Of a DNA stretch of 28,409 nucleotides, positions 17,438 through 25,828 are shown in pieces; the stretch's first letter is position 1, and every line of letters starts with the position of its first letter. Origin of the DNA: an uncultured Leptolyngbya sp. (GTDB lineage: Bacteria; Cyanobacteriota; Cyanobacteriia; Phormidesmidales; Phormidesmidaceae). The notes beneath the pieces were generated by a model. That model was not told where the DNA came from. It made no database searches and saw only the letters and a list, made by a program, of their open reading frames with translations. The stretch covers positions 1 to 28,409 of the forward strand of contig CALBPH010000062.1 in assembly GCA_937899365.1 (NCBI GenBank), read 5' to 3'. The position numbers were made by a program, and so were the translations under genes.

Positions 17438-17671
17438 CTAATAAGTCGTGATACCCCGAATTACGTAGCCTATGACCACGCCAATGAGCAACGCCCACAG
17501 TTGTCCAGACTCAACAAAATTCCCCAGGATATCCCCTGAGTGATCAAAGAAGTTATCCTCAAACTGTTGAGCAATGACCGGTGTGGTCATCATCGCAGTG
17601 GTCTGCCCCAGCATGGGAGCATCAGATGTAGTGAAATCACCAAAGGAACGGACATCTGTATCGATTTTCAT
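17438..17671 (-). CDS. Small single-span membrane protein, unknown function
   Basis: A 77-aa ORF: a polar N-terminal half (MKIDTDVRSFGDFTTSDAP), a middle section with FEDNFFDHSGDILGNF, and one C-terminal transmembrane helix (LWALLIGVVIGYVIRGITTY). I do not recognise the family. Amino acid composition and a plausible topology support a real gene, but the upstream Shine-Dalgarno is weak. It lies between argH and the phosphatase gene on the same strand, with large gaps on each side, so an operon is not evident. Confidence 0.6.
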   Translation of the reverse strand: MKIDTDVRSFGDFTTSDAPMLGQTTAMMTTPVIAQQFEDNFFDHSGDILGNFVESGQLWALLIGVVIGYVIRGITTY

Positions 17672-17972
17672 GGGGATTATAAAAAAATGGTAGACAAAAG
17701 TCGTGACTGATTTGAATTCTAAAGTGGGCTAAACGACCCAACTTAGACACGTTCAAATATCAGCAACACCAACCAATACAGCGATGCGATGAATACACTC
17801 ATTGCATTGTGTCGCCCATAGCTGCCAATCCCTAAAGAGTTTAGCGGCTACTCATGCTGTAAACGATGTGGGCCAAGCCATATTTAGGCAACCCGATCAT
17901 TGCACTACACCTAAATAACATCAAGCTACTCGGTAAATTGCCATGGTGCTCTGTAAAACTCTAAAATTTGCC
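17672..17972. other. Intergenic region, nothing recognised
   Basis: About 300 bp between the 77-aa gene and the phosphatase gene. I see no gene or strong structure. It presumably holds the promoter of the small gene on the minus strand. Confidence 0.4.
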
Positions 17973-19451
17973 TCACGACTCAGTAGTCGATAGCTGACGA
18001 AACTCGGCCGGTTGTGTCACCTTCATCACCACCAGCGTCGTATCGTCCTCCTTGGAGCGATCGGGACCAATAAAGTGACGCAGCAAATTAAATAGATACT
18101 CCAAAATCTCCTGGGAGCTCTCCAAATTATGGCAGGCCCAGCATACGGCCTTAATCAAATTGTCTTCATCAAACCGTTCACCACGGATATTCGCCGCATC
18201 GGTAAACCCATCCGTATAGAAAATGACCACATCTCCCGGATAGAGTTGCACCTGACCTTCATGGTAGCGAGTGTCGATATCCAGCCCCAATAACATGCCA
18301 TCAGCATCTAAACGGTTAATGCTACTGGTGGAAGCCTGCCTTTGTAGCGGTGGGTTATGGGCTGCATTGCCATTGGCAAACAGTTGGGTCCTAGGGTCGT
18401 ATTCTGCATAAAAAAGCGTGACAAACCGATTGGAGCTTTCCAAATCGTTATGCATAACGCAGTTCAGATTTTGCAAAATTTGCCCAGGGGAATGATCGTT
18501 AAGCACCTCCGCCCGCAGCATTCCTCGCAGCATCGTCATAATCAAACCAGCGGGGACTCCTTTACCCATCACATCACCGATGGCAATGCTCCAAGGCTGG
18601 CCCGATGACATCGGTGTGGTCGGATTACGCAGCTGGTCGTAGGTGGTGGGAATAAAGTCGTAATAGTCTCCACCCACTTTTTGAGCTGTCTGACAACGGG
18701 CGGCCAGATCTACCCCCTCAATTACCGGACATTGGCGCGGCAGTAGCTTTTCCTGAATCTCTGCCCCCAGCTCTAGCTCCCGATCTAATCGTTCTTTTTT
18801 ACGTAGTGCCAGAGTAAGTTCGTCATTTTCAATGGCCACCGCTGTTTGATCAGCCACTAGCCGGACTAACTTCTGACGGGTTTCTGTCCAGGCATAGTCC
18901 GCATCATCACTAAAAACGTAAAGACGTCCACGCTCAACGTTTTGCACAATGATGGATGTACCAAACAGCTGTAGATCCGGAGCCAGAAAGTGATTAAGCT
19001 GCTGATCTAGCGTGACCATGGCACTGCGAGCGGCCTGGTGGGTAAGGGCGACAGCCTCACCATCTTTTCCTTTGGCCCCCAGGGACCCTGTCAGGGAAGA
19101 CGTGATTTGACGGGTGGCTGACTCTAGGGCACAACGTACGGTTTGGCAGGTGTCGTTAGTCGGACAATAAAGTCGCTCTAGTCGAAGCTGACCATTAGGC
19201 CGAAATAGTACCAAGGCACCCCCCGTTGCATCGGTCACCCGACTGGCAATCATGGGAATCAGCTCTAAAAACTGGCTAATATTATTGAGACTTCTTAGGG
19301 CAAACCCCAAAGAACTGAGCAAATCTTGAATTTTGTACTGCTCTCGCTGCAGTCGCGCCACCAGTTCCTTGAGGGCAAACACAGGCGTGCCGCCCGGTAG
19401 AGTGCTGCCCTCGGGAAGGGAATTGAAGGGTTGCGATGGACTTGGCGACAT
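17973..19451 (-). CDS. GAF-PP2C serine phosphatase (RsbU/SpoIIE type)
   Basis: A 492-aa regulator. Residues ~55-215 look like a GAF sensor domain, followed by a short coiled segment (ALRKKERLDRELELGAEIQEKLLP) that usually links to the catalytic domain. The PP2C-type phosphatase domain follows, with metal-binding acidic residues in QKVGGDYYDFIP, IAIGDVMGKGVPAGL, FYTDGFTDAANIRGE and SKEDDTTLVVMKV. Such proteins dephosphorylate anti-sigma-factor antagonists in partner-switching pathways. No partner (STAS or HATPase anti-sigma) is encoded nearby. I prefer ATG 19451 (MSPSPSQ); the frame is open to TTG 19469. The cytosolic location is inferred from the absence of membrane helices. Confidence 0.9.
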   Translation of the reverse strand: MSPSPSQPFNSLPEGSTLPGGTPVFALKELVARLQREQYKIQDLLSSLGFALRSLNNISQFLELIPMIASRVTDATGGALVLFRPNGQLRLERLYCPTNDTCQTVRCALESATRQITSSLTGSLGAKGKDGEAVALTHQAARSAMVTLDQQLNHFLAPDLQLFGTSIIVQNVERGRLYVFSDDADYAWTETRQKLVRLVADQTAVAIENDELTLALRKKERLDRELELGAEIQEKLLPRQCPVIEGVDLAARCQTAQKVGGDYYDFIPTTYDQLRNPTTPMSSGQPWSIAIGDVMGKGVPAGLIMTMLRGMLRAEVLNDHSPGQILQNLNCVMHNDLESSNRFVTLFYAEYDPRTQLFANGNAAHNPPLQRQASTSSINRLDADGMLLGLDIDTRYHEGQVQLYPGDVVIFYTDGFTDAANIRGERFDEDNLIKAVCWACHNLESSQEILEYLFNLLRHFIGPDRSKEDDTTLVVMKVTQPAEFRQLSTTES

Positions 19452-19469
19452 AGGCACAATCGACAGCAA

Positions 19470-19832
19470 GGTCGATAGTTAGGGACTGTAGAGCAGTTAT
19501 AAAACCAGCCGTAGCTGATGTGTGGGATAAATCGAGCTGAAATGAATGCTAATTAGGCAAGATGGTTTAGATCAAACTCCTGGAGAAGTAGTAACGCCAA
19601 AAATTACTAGCGAATGGAAGGCAATATAGCGGTCAAGGTTACGCTTGGCAACTAAAAAATCAACGTTAACGCTAATTTCTCAAATAAAATTGCTAACACA
19701 AATTTTTAGACAACAAGATAGCATCTCAGTCATGGCAGTCAAGGACATTTTCCTCAAATTATTCTTTAGATCCCTAACGTTCTAAGTCAATCAAAGGATA
19801 CGTAGTCCTCTCACGATGTCAGGAATTAAAAC
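19470..19832. other. Intergenic region, nothing recognised
   Basis: About 360 AT-rich bases between the phosphatase start and the methyltransferase stop, both on the minus strand. The phosphatase promoter should be here. I see no small gene, tRNA or strong terminator. Confidence 0.4.
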
Positions 19833-20501
19833 CTAGGACCACTGCACTCGATACATATTAAAGACATCACCTGTAACTTGTTTGGTGACCTTAGCCTCCA
19901 TAGCTTTAATTAAGGCCCGCCATTGTTTTAATTCCGTCAGTTCGATGTCAGCCCCTAAGTAGGTTTCCAAAATTGCCCAGTTTTCCGCTAGTTCTTCCGT
20001 CGGATTAATCACATCAAACACAAAGCTGCCCCCTGGCTTTAAGCAGGGTTTAACCGCCGTCATCACCTGTTCCCAATAGTCCAGAGAATAATAACAACTC
20101 ACTCCGGTGGCAATAACGAGGTCAAATGTGGCCGGTTCATAGTCCAGCTTGTGGGCTGGGGAAAGCTGGACCCCTTTAAATAGTTTTGAATCTAACTGGG
20201 GCCCACGTTGGTTCAGGGCAGCCTGGGCGACTTGACTAATTTCTTGGCCGACAAAGATGGCCTTCCACTCTTTCCAGGGATAAATCAAAAAACTCAGTCC
20301 ACAGCCAAGATCTAAGCAACGTTGCCCTTTCTTGGGCTTAGCCACCTCCCAAAATTTACTGGTAATCCTTGGGGTGAGGCTGCCGGTGATCCATTCTCTA
20401 AATACCGCCATCTCTTCGACTTCATCCGGTAGCTCAAATGGCTCGCCCCGATATTCTCGATCAAATCTTTGGGCGACTGCCTGCAGCTGAGCGACCACCA
20501 T
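19833..20501 (-). CDS. Class I SAM-dependent methyltransferase
   Basis: 222 aa. Motif I is CLDLGCGLSFL (SAM-binding), followed by an acidic loop (VGQEIS), then FDLVIATGVSCYYSLDYW and LKPGGSFVFDVINPTEE (motifs II/III-like). The substrate cannot be predicted. The C-terminal region ALIKAMEAKVTKQVTGDVFNMYRVQW is not diagnostic. Start ATG 20501 has AAGGAT ~10-15 nt upstream. The 60-aa membrane-protein gene lies 49 nt upstream on the same strand, so the two may be cotranscribed. Confidence 0.88.
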   Translation of the reverse strand: MVVAQLQAVAQRFDREYRGEPFELPDEVEEMAVFREWITGSLTPRITSKFWEVAKPKKGQRCLDLGCGLSFLIYPWKEWKAIFVGQEISQVAQAALNQRGPQLDSKLFKGVQLSPAHKLDYEPATFDLVIATGVSCYYSLDYWEQVMTAVKPCLKPGGSFVFDVINPTEELAENWAILETYLGADIELTELKQWRALIKAMEAKVTKQVTGDVFNMYRVQWS

Positions 20502-20550
20502 ACCTAAATATCCTTGTTGAATTTATTTATATACGACAGGTATACCCGTT

Positions 20551-20733
20551 CTAACGACCTTTCAGTGCTCTGGTAAAGTTTTGACGATAGGAGGCACTAA
20601 CAATGAATACAGGCCACAGCAGTGTGAGATACAGCTTGCCACTACTAAAATTAGTTCGGTTAAACCCGGTCCAAAATTTCCAAGCGCCATAGCCATAACC
20701 ACCCAATAGCAATAGTCCTAATAAAGTAGGCAT
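20551..20733 (-). CDS. Small conserved-looking membrane protein (60 aa)
   Basis: MPTLLGLLLLGGYGYGAWKFW, then GFNRTNFSSGKLYLTLLWPVF and IVSASYRQNFTRALKGR: two hydrophobic segments separated by a polar loop, with a basic C-terminus. The open frame reaches 20856, but ATG 20733 has GAGGA 8 nt upstream and puts the first helix right after the start, so I choose it. The sequence resembles small proteins I have seen in other cyanobacteria, with no known function. Likely membrane-inserted with both termini on the same side. Confidence 0.75.
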   Translation of the reverse strand: MPTLLGLLLLGGYGYGAWKFWTGFNRTNFSSGKLYLTLLWPVFIVSASYRQNFTRALKGR

Positions 20734-20932
20734 AGGTTTATCCTCGTAATAGCTCAGTGCAATAATTGACTCATCAATGTGGTTTGTCTCGCCCTGAAAA
20801 TTTAGCCGAAAAGACCCTAGGGGTAATTGTGATAGGGCATAGAACACACCAAACAAAGGGATATAGCCCTAGACTAGTGATCTTGAAGGCGTCTTAACCA
20901 ATATGAAGGTCAGCTTAATAAACCAAGTACAA

Positions 20933-21035
20933 TTGACACGGCAGACGATTAACAGTGGTAAAAAACGGCGTGCTCTAGCAGCCACTGTACAAGTCCATTT
21001 CAAAGGTTAGCGTCGTTAGCCATCCATGGCTAACC
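20933..21035 (+). promoter_or_regulatory. Possible leader of the nucleotidyltransferase gene with competing hairpins
   Basis: A TTGACA hexamer lies at 20933-20938, but no good -10 follows at 16-18 nt. Downstream, GTTAGCCAT (21015-21023) and ATGGCTAAC (21026-21034) form a 9-bp stem that excludes the alternative pairing of GGTTAGC (21005-21011) with GCTAACC (21029-21035). Two exclusive folds 45 nt before the start could act as a switch; this is inference. Confidence 0.35.
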
Positions 21036-21080
21036 CTCAATAATAATTGTTTGCGTTCTCACAAAATCATAGGAGGAATT

Positions 21081-23612
21081 ATGCGCGCAGTACTCATGGC
21101 TGGTGGTTCTGGGACCCGGCTTCGACCCCTAACTTGTGACCTGCCTAAGCCCATGGTTCCTGTGCTCAATCGCCCGATCGCCGAGCATATTGTCAACTTG
21201 CTAAAGCGGAATGATATTAAAGAGGTCATTGCGACCCTGTATTATCTGCCCGATGTAATGCGCAACTACTTTCAGGATGGGCGCGACTTTGGGGTGCAAA
21301 TGACCTACGCCGTTGAGGAAGATCAGCCATTGGGTACGGCAGGTTGCGTTAAAAATATTGCCGAACTCCTTGACGACACCTTTCTCGTCATTAGCGGGGA
21401 TAGCATCACTGATTTCGACCTAAAGGAAGCTATCCGTTTTCATAAAGAAAAGGGATCTAAGGCTACGTTGGTGCTCACGCGAGTCCCAAACCCCATTGAG
21501 TTTGGTGTGGTTATCACTGACGAAGAAAACCGGATCAAGCGGTTTCTAGAAAAGCCCTCCACCAGTGAGATTTTCTCGGATACGGTCAATACTGGTACTT
21601 ACATTTTAGAACCTGAGGTTCTAGACTACCTGCCTGCTAATCAGGAACAGGACTTCTCCAAAGATCTTTTTCCCCTACTGCTTGAAAAAGGCGAGCCGAT
21701 GTATGGCTATGTGGCGGATGGCTATTGGTGTGATGTTGGCCATCTAGAAGCCTACCGCGAGGCTCAGTATGATGCCCTTGAGGGTAAGGTGCTTGTGGAT
21801 TATGCCTATCCCGAAGTTTCTCCTGGTGTCCATGTGGGCAAGAACACCCACATTGATCCGACGGCTGTGATCAAGCCACCTGTACTCATTGGCCGTAACT
21901 GCCGCATTGGTGCACGGGTGACCATTGAGCCAGGTACCGTAATCGGCGATAACGTCACGGTTGGCAGTGATGCTGATTTGAAACGTCCTATTCTCTGGAA
22001 CGGGGCCATCATTGGCGATGAAACCCATCTAAGAGCCTGTGTAATTGCGCGAGGAACCCGCGCTGATCGGCGGGCTCATATTTTAGAGGGGGCCGTTGTA
22101 GGAGCCCTCTCCACCGTGGGCGAAGAGGCGCAAATTAGTCCAGGGGTCAGGGTCTGGCCCAGTAAACGGATTGAATCTGGTGCAACGCTCAATATCAATT
22201 TGATTTGGGGTAATACCGCTCAACGCAATCTATTTGGTCAGCGGGGCGTGACCGGCTTAGCCAATATTGATATCACCCCTGAATTTGCCGTTAAGTTGGG
22301 AGCTGCCTTTGGCTCGACGCTGAAACCGGGTTCCCATGTAACGGTTTCACGCGATCAGCGCAGTATTGCCCGCATGGTGTCCCGTTCGTTGATTGCCGGG
22401 TTGATGTCCGTCGGTATTAATATTCAAAATCTAGAAGCTACCGCGATTCCGGTGGCCCGCGCCATCATCCCTACATTAGATGTCGCTGGTGGGATTCATG
22501 TGCGACTTCATCCTGACCGGGCTGATCAAATTCTGATTGAATTTTTTGACAAAAAAGGAATCGACATTCCTAAGGGAAAAGAGAAGAAAATTGAAGGTGC
22601 ATACTTCAAAGAAAATCTGAGACGCTCGCAGATTCATGAAATTGGTGAGGTGTCCTATCCTGCCAACTTGGTAGATACTTACACCACTGAGTTTGAAAAG
22701 CGTTTGAATGCAGAAGCTATTCGCTACAGCAAGTCCAAGGTAGTGATTGACTATGCCTATGCTGTATCAGGTGCGGTGCTACCTCGTCTGCTGGCTAAGT
22801 TTGGCTGCGATGCCGTTGTTCTAAATGCTAGCTTGAGTCAAACTGCCCCTTCTAATGCAGAACGGGAGGGTATGTTAGGGCAGCTGGGACAGGTGGTACA
22901 GGCTCTACAGGCCACGTTTGGAGTCCAGGTAGCCGCCAATGGTGAGCAGCTAGTACTCATGGACGAAGTGGGGTCTCCCATCAGGGGGGAAATGCTGCCA
23001 GCGCTGATGACCCATATGATTTTGACGGCCCACCCCCAAGGTACGGTGGTTGTTCCGGTACATACCTCAGGAGCCATTGAGCAAATTGCTCGCCGTCATG
23101 GAGGTAACGTGGTGCGTACTAAGGCTAACCCCACTGCCCTCATGGAGGCTTGTCAGGCCAGTAGCAACGTTGTTCTAGGCGGTAGCGGAGACATGGGCTT
23201 TATCTTTCCCCAGCTCCATCCTGGCTTTGATGCCATGTTCTGTATCGCCAAGTTGATAGAAATGTTAACGATCCAGGAGCAGTCTCTGGGGCGAATTTGG
23301 GGTGACCTGCCCCGCATTTCCCATCGAGTGCAGACCCTTCGTTGCCCATGGACCATTAAAGGGGCACTCATGCGCTATCTTGTGGAAAGTCATCCTGCTG
23401 ATACCCTTGAGCTGGTGGATGGCGTTAAGGTCATTGACCGTACCAGCGATAGCTGGGTGCTGATTTTACCTGACGCGGGCGATCCACTTGTGCACATATT
23501 TGCCAATAGTGCTGATCGTGACTGGGTCGACACTCATCTACAGGATTATCGGCAGCGGGTGCAAACGTTTATTGAAAAAGAGCAGGGCATTCGGGAGGAA
23601 CAAGTTGTATGA
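21081..23612 (+). CDS. Sugar-phosphate nucleotidyltransferase fused to a degenerate phosphomannomutase-like domain
   Basis: 843 aa. Residues 1-~235 are a nucleotidyltransferase (MRAVLMAGGSGTRLRPLTCD, LPKPM, then EEDQPLGTAG, SGDSITDFD and GYWCDVGHLEAY), probably making GDP-mannose or a related NDP-sugar. Residues ~250-365 are hexapeptide beta-helix repeats. Residues ~380-843 resemble phosphomannomutase, but the family's TASHNP catalytic-serine loop is replaced by GGIHVRLHPDRADQ, and the DGDGDR metal loop reads AANGEQLV. The mutase domain is therefore probably not an active mutase and may be regulatory. Cyanobacteria commonly carry this ~842-aa form, often annotated as mannose-1-phosphate guanylyltransferase. 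I start at ATG 21081, preceded by AGGAGG (21071-21076); the open frame reaches 21051. The stop overlaps the ssb start. Confidence 0.9.
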   Translation: MRAVLMAGGSGTRLRPLTCDLPKPMVPVLNRPIAEHIVNLLKRNDIKEVIATLYYLPDVMRNYFQDGRDFGVQMTYAVEEDQPLGTAGCVKNIAELLDDTFLVISGDSITDFDLKEAIRFHKEKGSKATLVLTRVPNPIEFGVVITDEENRIKRFLEKPSTSEIFSDTVNTGTYILEPEVLDYLPANQEQDFSKDLFPLLLEKGEPMYGYVADGYWCDVGHLEAYREAQYDALEGKVLVDYAYPEVSPGVHVGKNTHIDPTAVIKPPVLIGRNCRIGARVTIEPGTVIGDNVTVGSDADLKRPILWNGAIIGDETHLRACVIARGTRADRRAHILEGAVVGALSTVGEEAQISPGVRVWPSKRIESGATLNINLIWGNTAQRNLFGQRGVTGLANIDITPEFAVKLGAAFGSTLKPGSHVTVSRDQRSIARMVSRSLIAGLMSVGINIQNLEATAIPVARAIIPTLDVAGGIHVRLHPDRADQILIEFFDKKGIDIPKGKEKKIEGAYFKENLRRSQIHEIGEVSYPANLVDTYTTEFEKRLNAEAIRYSKSKVVIDYAYAVSGAVLPRLLAKFGCDAVVLNASLSQTAPSNAEREGMLGQLGQVVQALQATFGVQVAANGEQLVLMDEVGSPIRGEMLPALMTHMILTAHPQGTVVVPVHTSGAIEQIARRHGGNVVRTKANPTALMEACQASSNVVLGGSGDMGFIFPQLHPGFDAMFCIAKLIEMLTIQEQSLGRIWGDLPRISHRVQTLRCPWTIKGALMRYLVESHPADTLELVDGVKVIDRTSDSWVLILPDAGDPLVHIFANSADRDWVDTHLQDYRQRVQTFIEKEQGIREEQVV

Positions 23613-24079
23613 ACCATTGCATCCTCATGGCAGAGATTGTTGAGATTCCGCAGCTACGGTATACCTCTGACAATCAAACACCCATTGCCGAATTTAAGGT
23701 CAAAATTGCAGGGTTGCGCTCAGAAGATAGCCCTTCCCAGTTCAAGGTTGTGGGCTGGGGTAACTTGGCCCAAACCATTCAAGACTCTGGCTATGCTCCA
23801 GGCGATCGAGTTGTGATTGAAGGTCGTTTGACCATGAAAAGCGTTGATCGTCCTGAAGGATTCCGAGAAAAGCAGGCGGAGATCACAGCCCAGCGGCTAC
23901 ATCGTATTGCTGAATTGCAATCTATGATGCTGGCAGAGGCCGCTCCCATCGCTGAAGGCAACGTTGGGGGAGGCAGCAGCAGCAATCCTACTACTAGTCG
24001 AGCACCCTCTGCGAATACGCCACCCCCCGCTAACCAGCCAGCGGCCACAACACCCGATTACGACGAAATCCCATTCTAG
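23609..24079 (+). CDS. ssb: Single-stranded DNA-binding protein
   Basis: 156 aa. Residues ~1-110 form an OB fold (CILMAEIVEIPQLRYTSDNQTPIAEFKV, VVGWGNLAQTIQDSGYAPGDRVVIEGRL). Then comes a disordered Ser/Pro/Ala/Asn linker and the acidic tip DYDEIPF that binds partner proteins in replication and repair. The ATG overlaps the preceding stop (ATGA), so translation is coupled to the nucleotidyltransferase gene. The N-terminus MNHCILMAE is slightly unlike the main Ssb. Cyanobacteria often carry this as a second, Ssb-like protein; whether another ssb exists is not visible here. Confidence 0.9.
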   Translation: MNHCILMAEIVEIPQLRYTSDNQTPIAEFKVKIAGLRSEDSPSQFKVVGWGNLAQTIQDSGYAPGDRVVIEGRLTMKSVDRPEGFREKQAEITAQRLHRIAELQSMMLAEAAPIAEGNVGGGSSSNPTTSRAPSANTPPPANQPAATTPDYDEIPF

Positions 24080-24084
24080 AAAAA

Positions 24085-24175
24085 GTCTAATCGTGTCTAA
24101 TCGTATAGAGCCATCTCCTGCTTCTTGTCTGGGGTAGGTGATGGTTTTTGTGCGAGCTTTCTATGGTCTAATTGT
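24085..24175. repeat. Repeated decamer GTCTAATCGT downstream of ssb
   Basis: GTCTAATCGT occurs in tandem at 24085-24094 and 24095-24104, with the variant GTCTAATTGT at 24166-24175, in the 132-nt gap between the convergent ssb and 121-aa genes. No stem is formed; the meaning is unknown. Confidence 0.6.
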
Positions 24176-24211
24176 GTGTTTTAAGCTAATTGCGGTTGTG
24201 GATATTGCTTT

Positions 24212-24577
24212 TCAGATGTAGCCCTTTAAAAAATCAAACGAATCATCTTCCCAGCAGGGTTCGGGACAAAGCTGTTTGAGACGAATACAAATATCAGAGA
24301 TGATGTCCTCTATTTGACCATCGTCAAATATCTCCTCTAAGGCTTGCTCATCGCGCTGACGTAGAGGTGCCAACGGCTCGGCATGAAATGTTAGCGGCCT
24401 CAGAAGAGTACTGATTTCGGCCTGATGAGCACGCAGAGTCGCCGCCCTCCAAGGTTCTTGTATGGGCTCGGCGAAGGATGGAAAGCTAGGTGGTTTTGGC
24501 TCAACTCCAACGAAGGTTTGGATAGCCGAGTGAAACCCTTTTGGAGGCTTGGCTGCAGGGAAACTATGGTCGGGCAT
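24212..24577 (-). CDS. Unknown 121-aa protein
   Basis: I do not recognise this protein. It begins MPDHSFPAAKPPKGFHSA, has a Pro-rich first half, then an acidic C-terminal part (EQALEEIFDDGQIEDIISDICIRL) with CPEPCWEDDSFDFLKGYI at the end. It is soluble, with no signal peptide or membrane helix. It lies downstream of lipB on the same strand (167 nt gap) and converges with ssb. A competing plus-strand ORF (24425-24748) is less protein-like. The composition suggests a real gene, but no function can be given. Confidence 0.6.
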   Translation of the reverse strand: MPDHSFPAAKPPKGFHSAIQTFVGVEPKPPSFPSFAEPIQEPWRAATLRAHQAEISTLLRPLTFHAEPLAPLRQRDEQALEEIFDDGQIEDIISDICIRLKQLCPEPCWEDDSFDFLKGYI

Positions 24578-24744
24578 AAGCTAAATGTCCGTTATCTGAC
24601 CATTGTATTGGCCCATAAGGCCGTTCGCTATTCCAAACCACTATTCCTAGCAAGCTTGAAGACTTACTGGCGTGTTAGCAGCCTGATTCAATTCCAGCCC
24701 TATCAACCTATTCGTGGTGTCAAACCCCTGGGGTTAATCCGTAC

Positions 24745-25443
24745 TTAAATTTTTATATCGTACGTATAATTACCCAGGGCTGTAGCGGGTGTGACTACAT
24801 CCGTTGCTAGCAGGTTGAACGCTTGGGTAAATTCCTTGATTAGGATGGGCTTCACCTCATCTATCGATATGTTTGGTAGAAATTGAGCTATGGACCCCAC
24901 TGGTCGATCTGCAATCCCACAGGGTGTAATTCGCGCAAATCCAGATAGATCGGGGCATATGTTTAAGGCAAATCCATGCATGGTGATCCAGCGGCTCACT
25001 TTGATCCCAATGGCGGCGACTTTGTAATTATCAACCCACACTCCTGTCAGACCTTTGATGCGTTGGCCATGGAGTTTGTAATGGGCGAGGGTTTGAATGA
25101 TGACGTCTTCAAGCTGTCGCAGGTACCAATGTAAGTCTTTGTGGTGATGACCTAAATTCAAGATGGGATAGCCTATCAGCTGGCCGGGGCAGTGATACGT
25201 TACTTCTCCTCCCCGCTCTATTCGATGCACTTCATAGGTTGGATTGGTTAAGTCAAAGTGCACAAACTTTGTTTGGGAACCGGTACCAAGGGTGTACACC
25301 GGATTGTGTTCAGTCAGTATCAGTGCATCGCTTAGCTGCGGATTTTGTTTCCGAGCAGATACCATTGCTTTTTGATGCTGCCACACTAAACCGTAGGGCA
25401 ACAATCCAAGATCTTGAACAATAAGTTTTCTATCTTGAATCAT
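24745..25443 (-). CDS. lipB: Octanoyltransferase LipB
   Basis: LipB transfers octanoyl groups from acyl-carrier protein to lipoyl domains of 2-oxoacid dehydrogenases and the glycine cleavage H protein, before LipA inserts sulfur. 232 aa with ILTEHNPVYTLG, RGGEVTYHCPGQLIGYPIL, the lysine in KVAAIGIKVSRWITMHGFALN and the catalytic cysteine in ITPCGI. The usual YHGPGQ reads YHCPGQ; as I recall, this is common in cyanobacteria. The frame begins GTG-ATG; I choose ATG 25443. No Shine-Dalgarno is seen; instead a hairpin adjoins the start codon. Confidence 0.94.
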   Translation of the reverse strand: MIQDRKLIVQDLGLLPYGLVWQHQKAMVSARKQNPQLSDALILTEHNPVYTLGTGSQTKFVHFDLTNPTYEVHRIERGGEVTYHCPGQLIGYPILNLGHHHKDLHWYLRQLEDVIIQTLAHYKLHGQRIKGLTGVWVDNYKVAAIGIKVSRWITMHGFALNICPDLSGFARITPCGIADRPVGSIAQFLPNISIDEVKPILIKEFTQAFNLLATDVVTPATALGNYTYDIKI

Positions 25444-25465
25444 CACAAAAGCGTCGTTTTTGTGA
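25443..25465 (-). promoter_or_regulatory. Hairpin adjoining the lipB start codon
   Basis: TCACAAAA (25443-25450) pairs perfectly with TTTTGTGA (25458-25465) around a 7-nt loop. On the minus strand it ends at the first base of the lipB ATG, where the ribosome-binding site should be. It may limit translation initiation or be a protein-binding site in the lipB/lrtA divergent region. Confidence 0.5.
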
Positions 25466-25828
25466 GGAATTATACGTAATTTGATCAGTCATCTATTGGT
25501 TAAGTTCTTGATTTCACAAAGGCTAAATAAGTAGATGAAAACCTTCTATTTAATGGCAGATAGACCAATCTTGTAAAGATTAAAGAATAATTAAGTCAGG
25601 AGCTTTTTTGACGTGATAGATGCACTTTGATTAAGCTTGTAAAAGCTCTGGAGTCCTTATTATATAAGAAAATAACCCTCTGGGAGTGTCCGATTTGTCT
25701 AAAATGATCCCGCAGTTAATCTAAAGAATTATCAACGGATGAAAATGTTTTCAAAGAAGAAAACTCTCTTGAAATTAAGGTGCTAGAGTAAGTTTAATCG
25801 CTTATCTTCTATCAGTGGAGGCAGCTAA
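25466..25828. other. Divergent lipB/lrtA intergenic region and lrtA leader
   Basis: About 360 AT-rich bases. The lrtA side may include a long untranslated leader; in Synechococcus PCC 7002 the lrtA leader is known to affect light-dependent transcript stability. A weak AAGCTT/AAGCT hairpin lies near 25634-25648, and a TATTAT/TATATA run near 25657-25666 could be a -10 element. GGAGG at 25817-25821, 7 nt before ATG 25829, is the lrtA ribosome-binding site. Confidence 0.5.

Noticed and set aside
24425..24748. 107-aa plus-strand ORF
   Set aside because: It overlaps the more protein-like minus-strand 121-aa gene and has no recognisable features.
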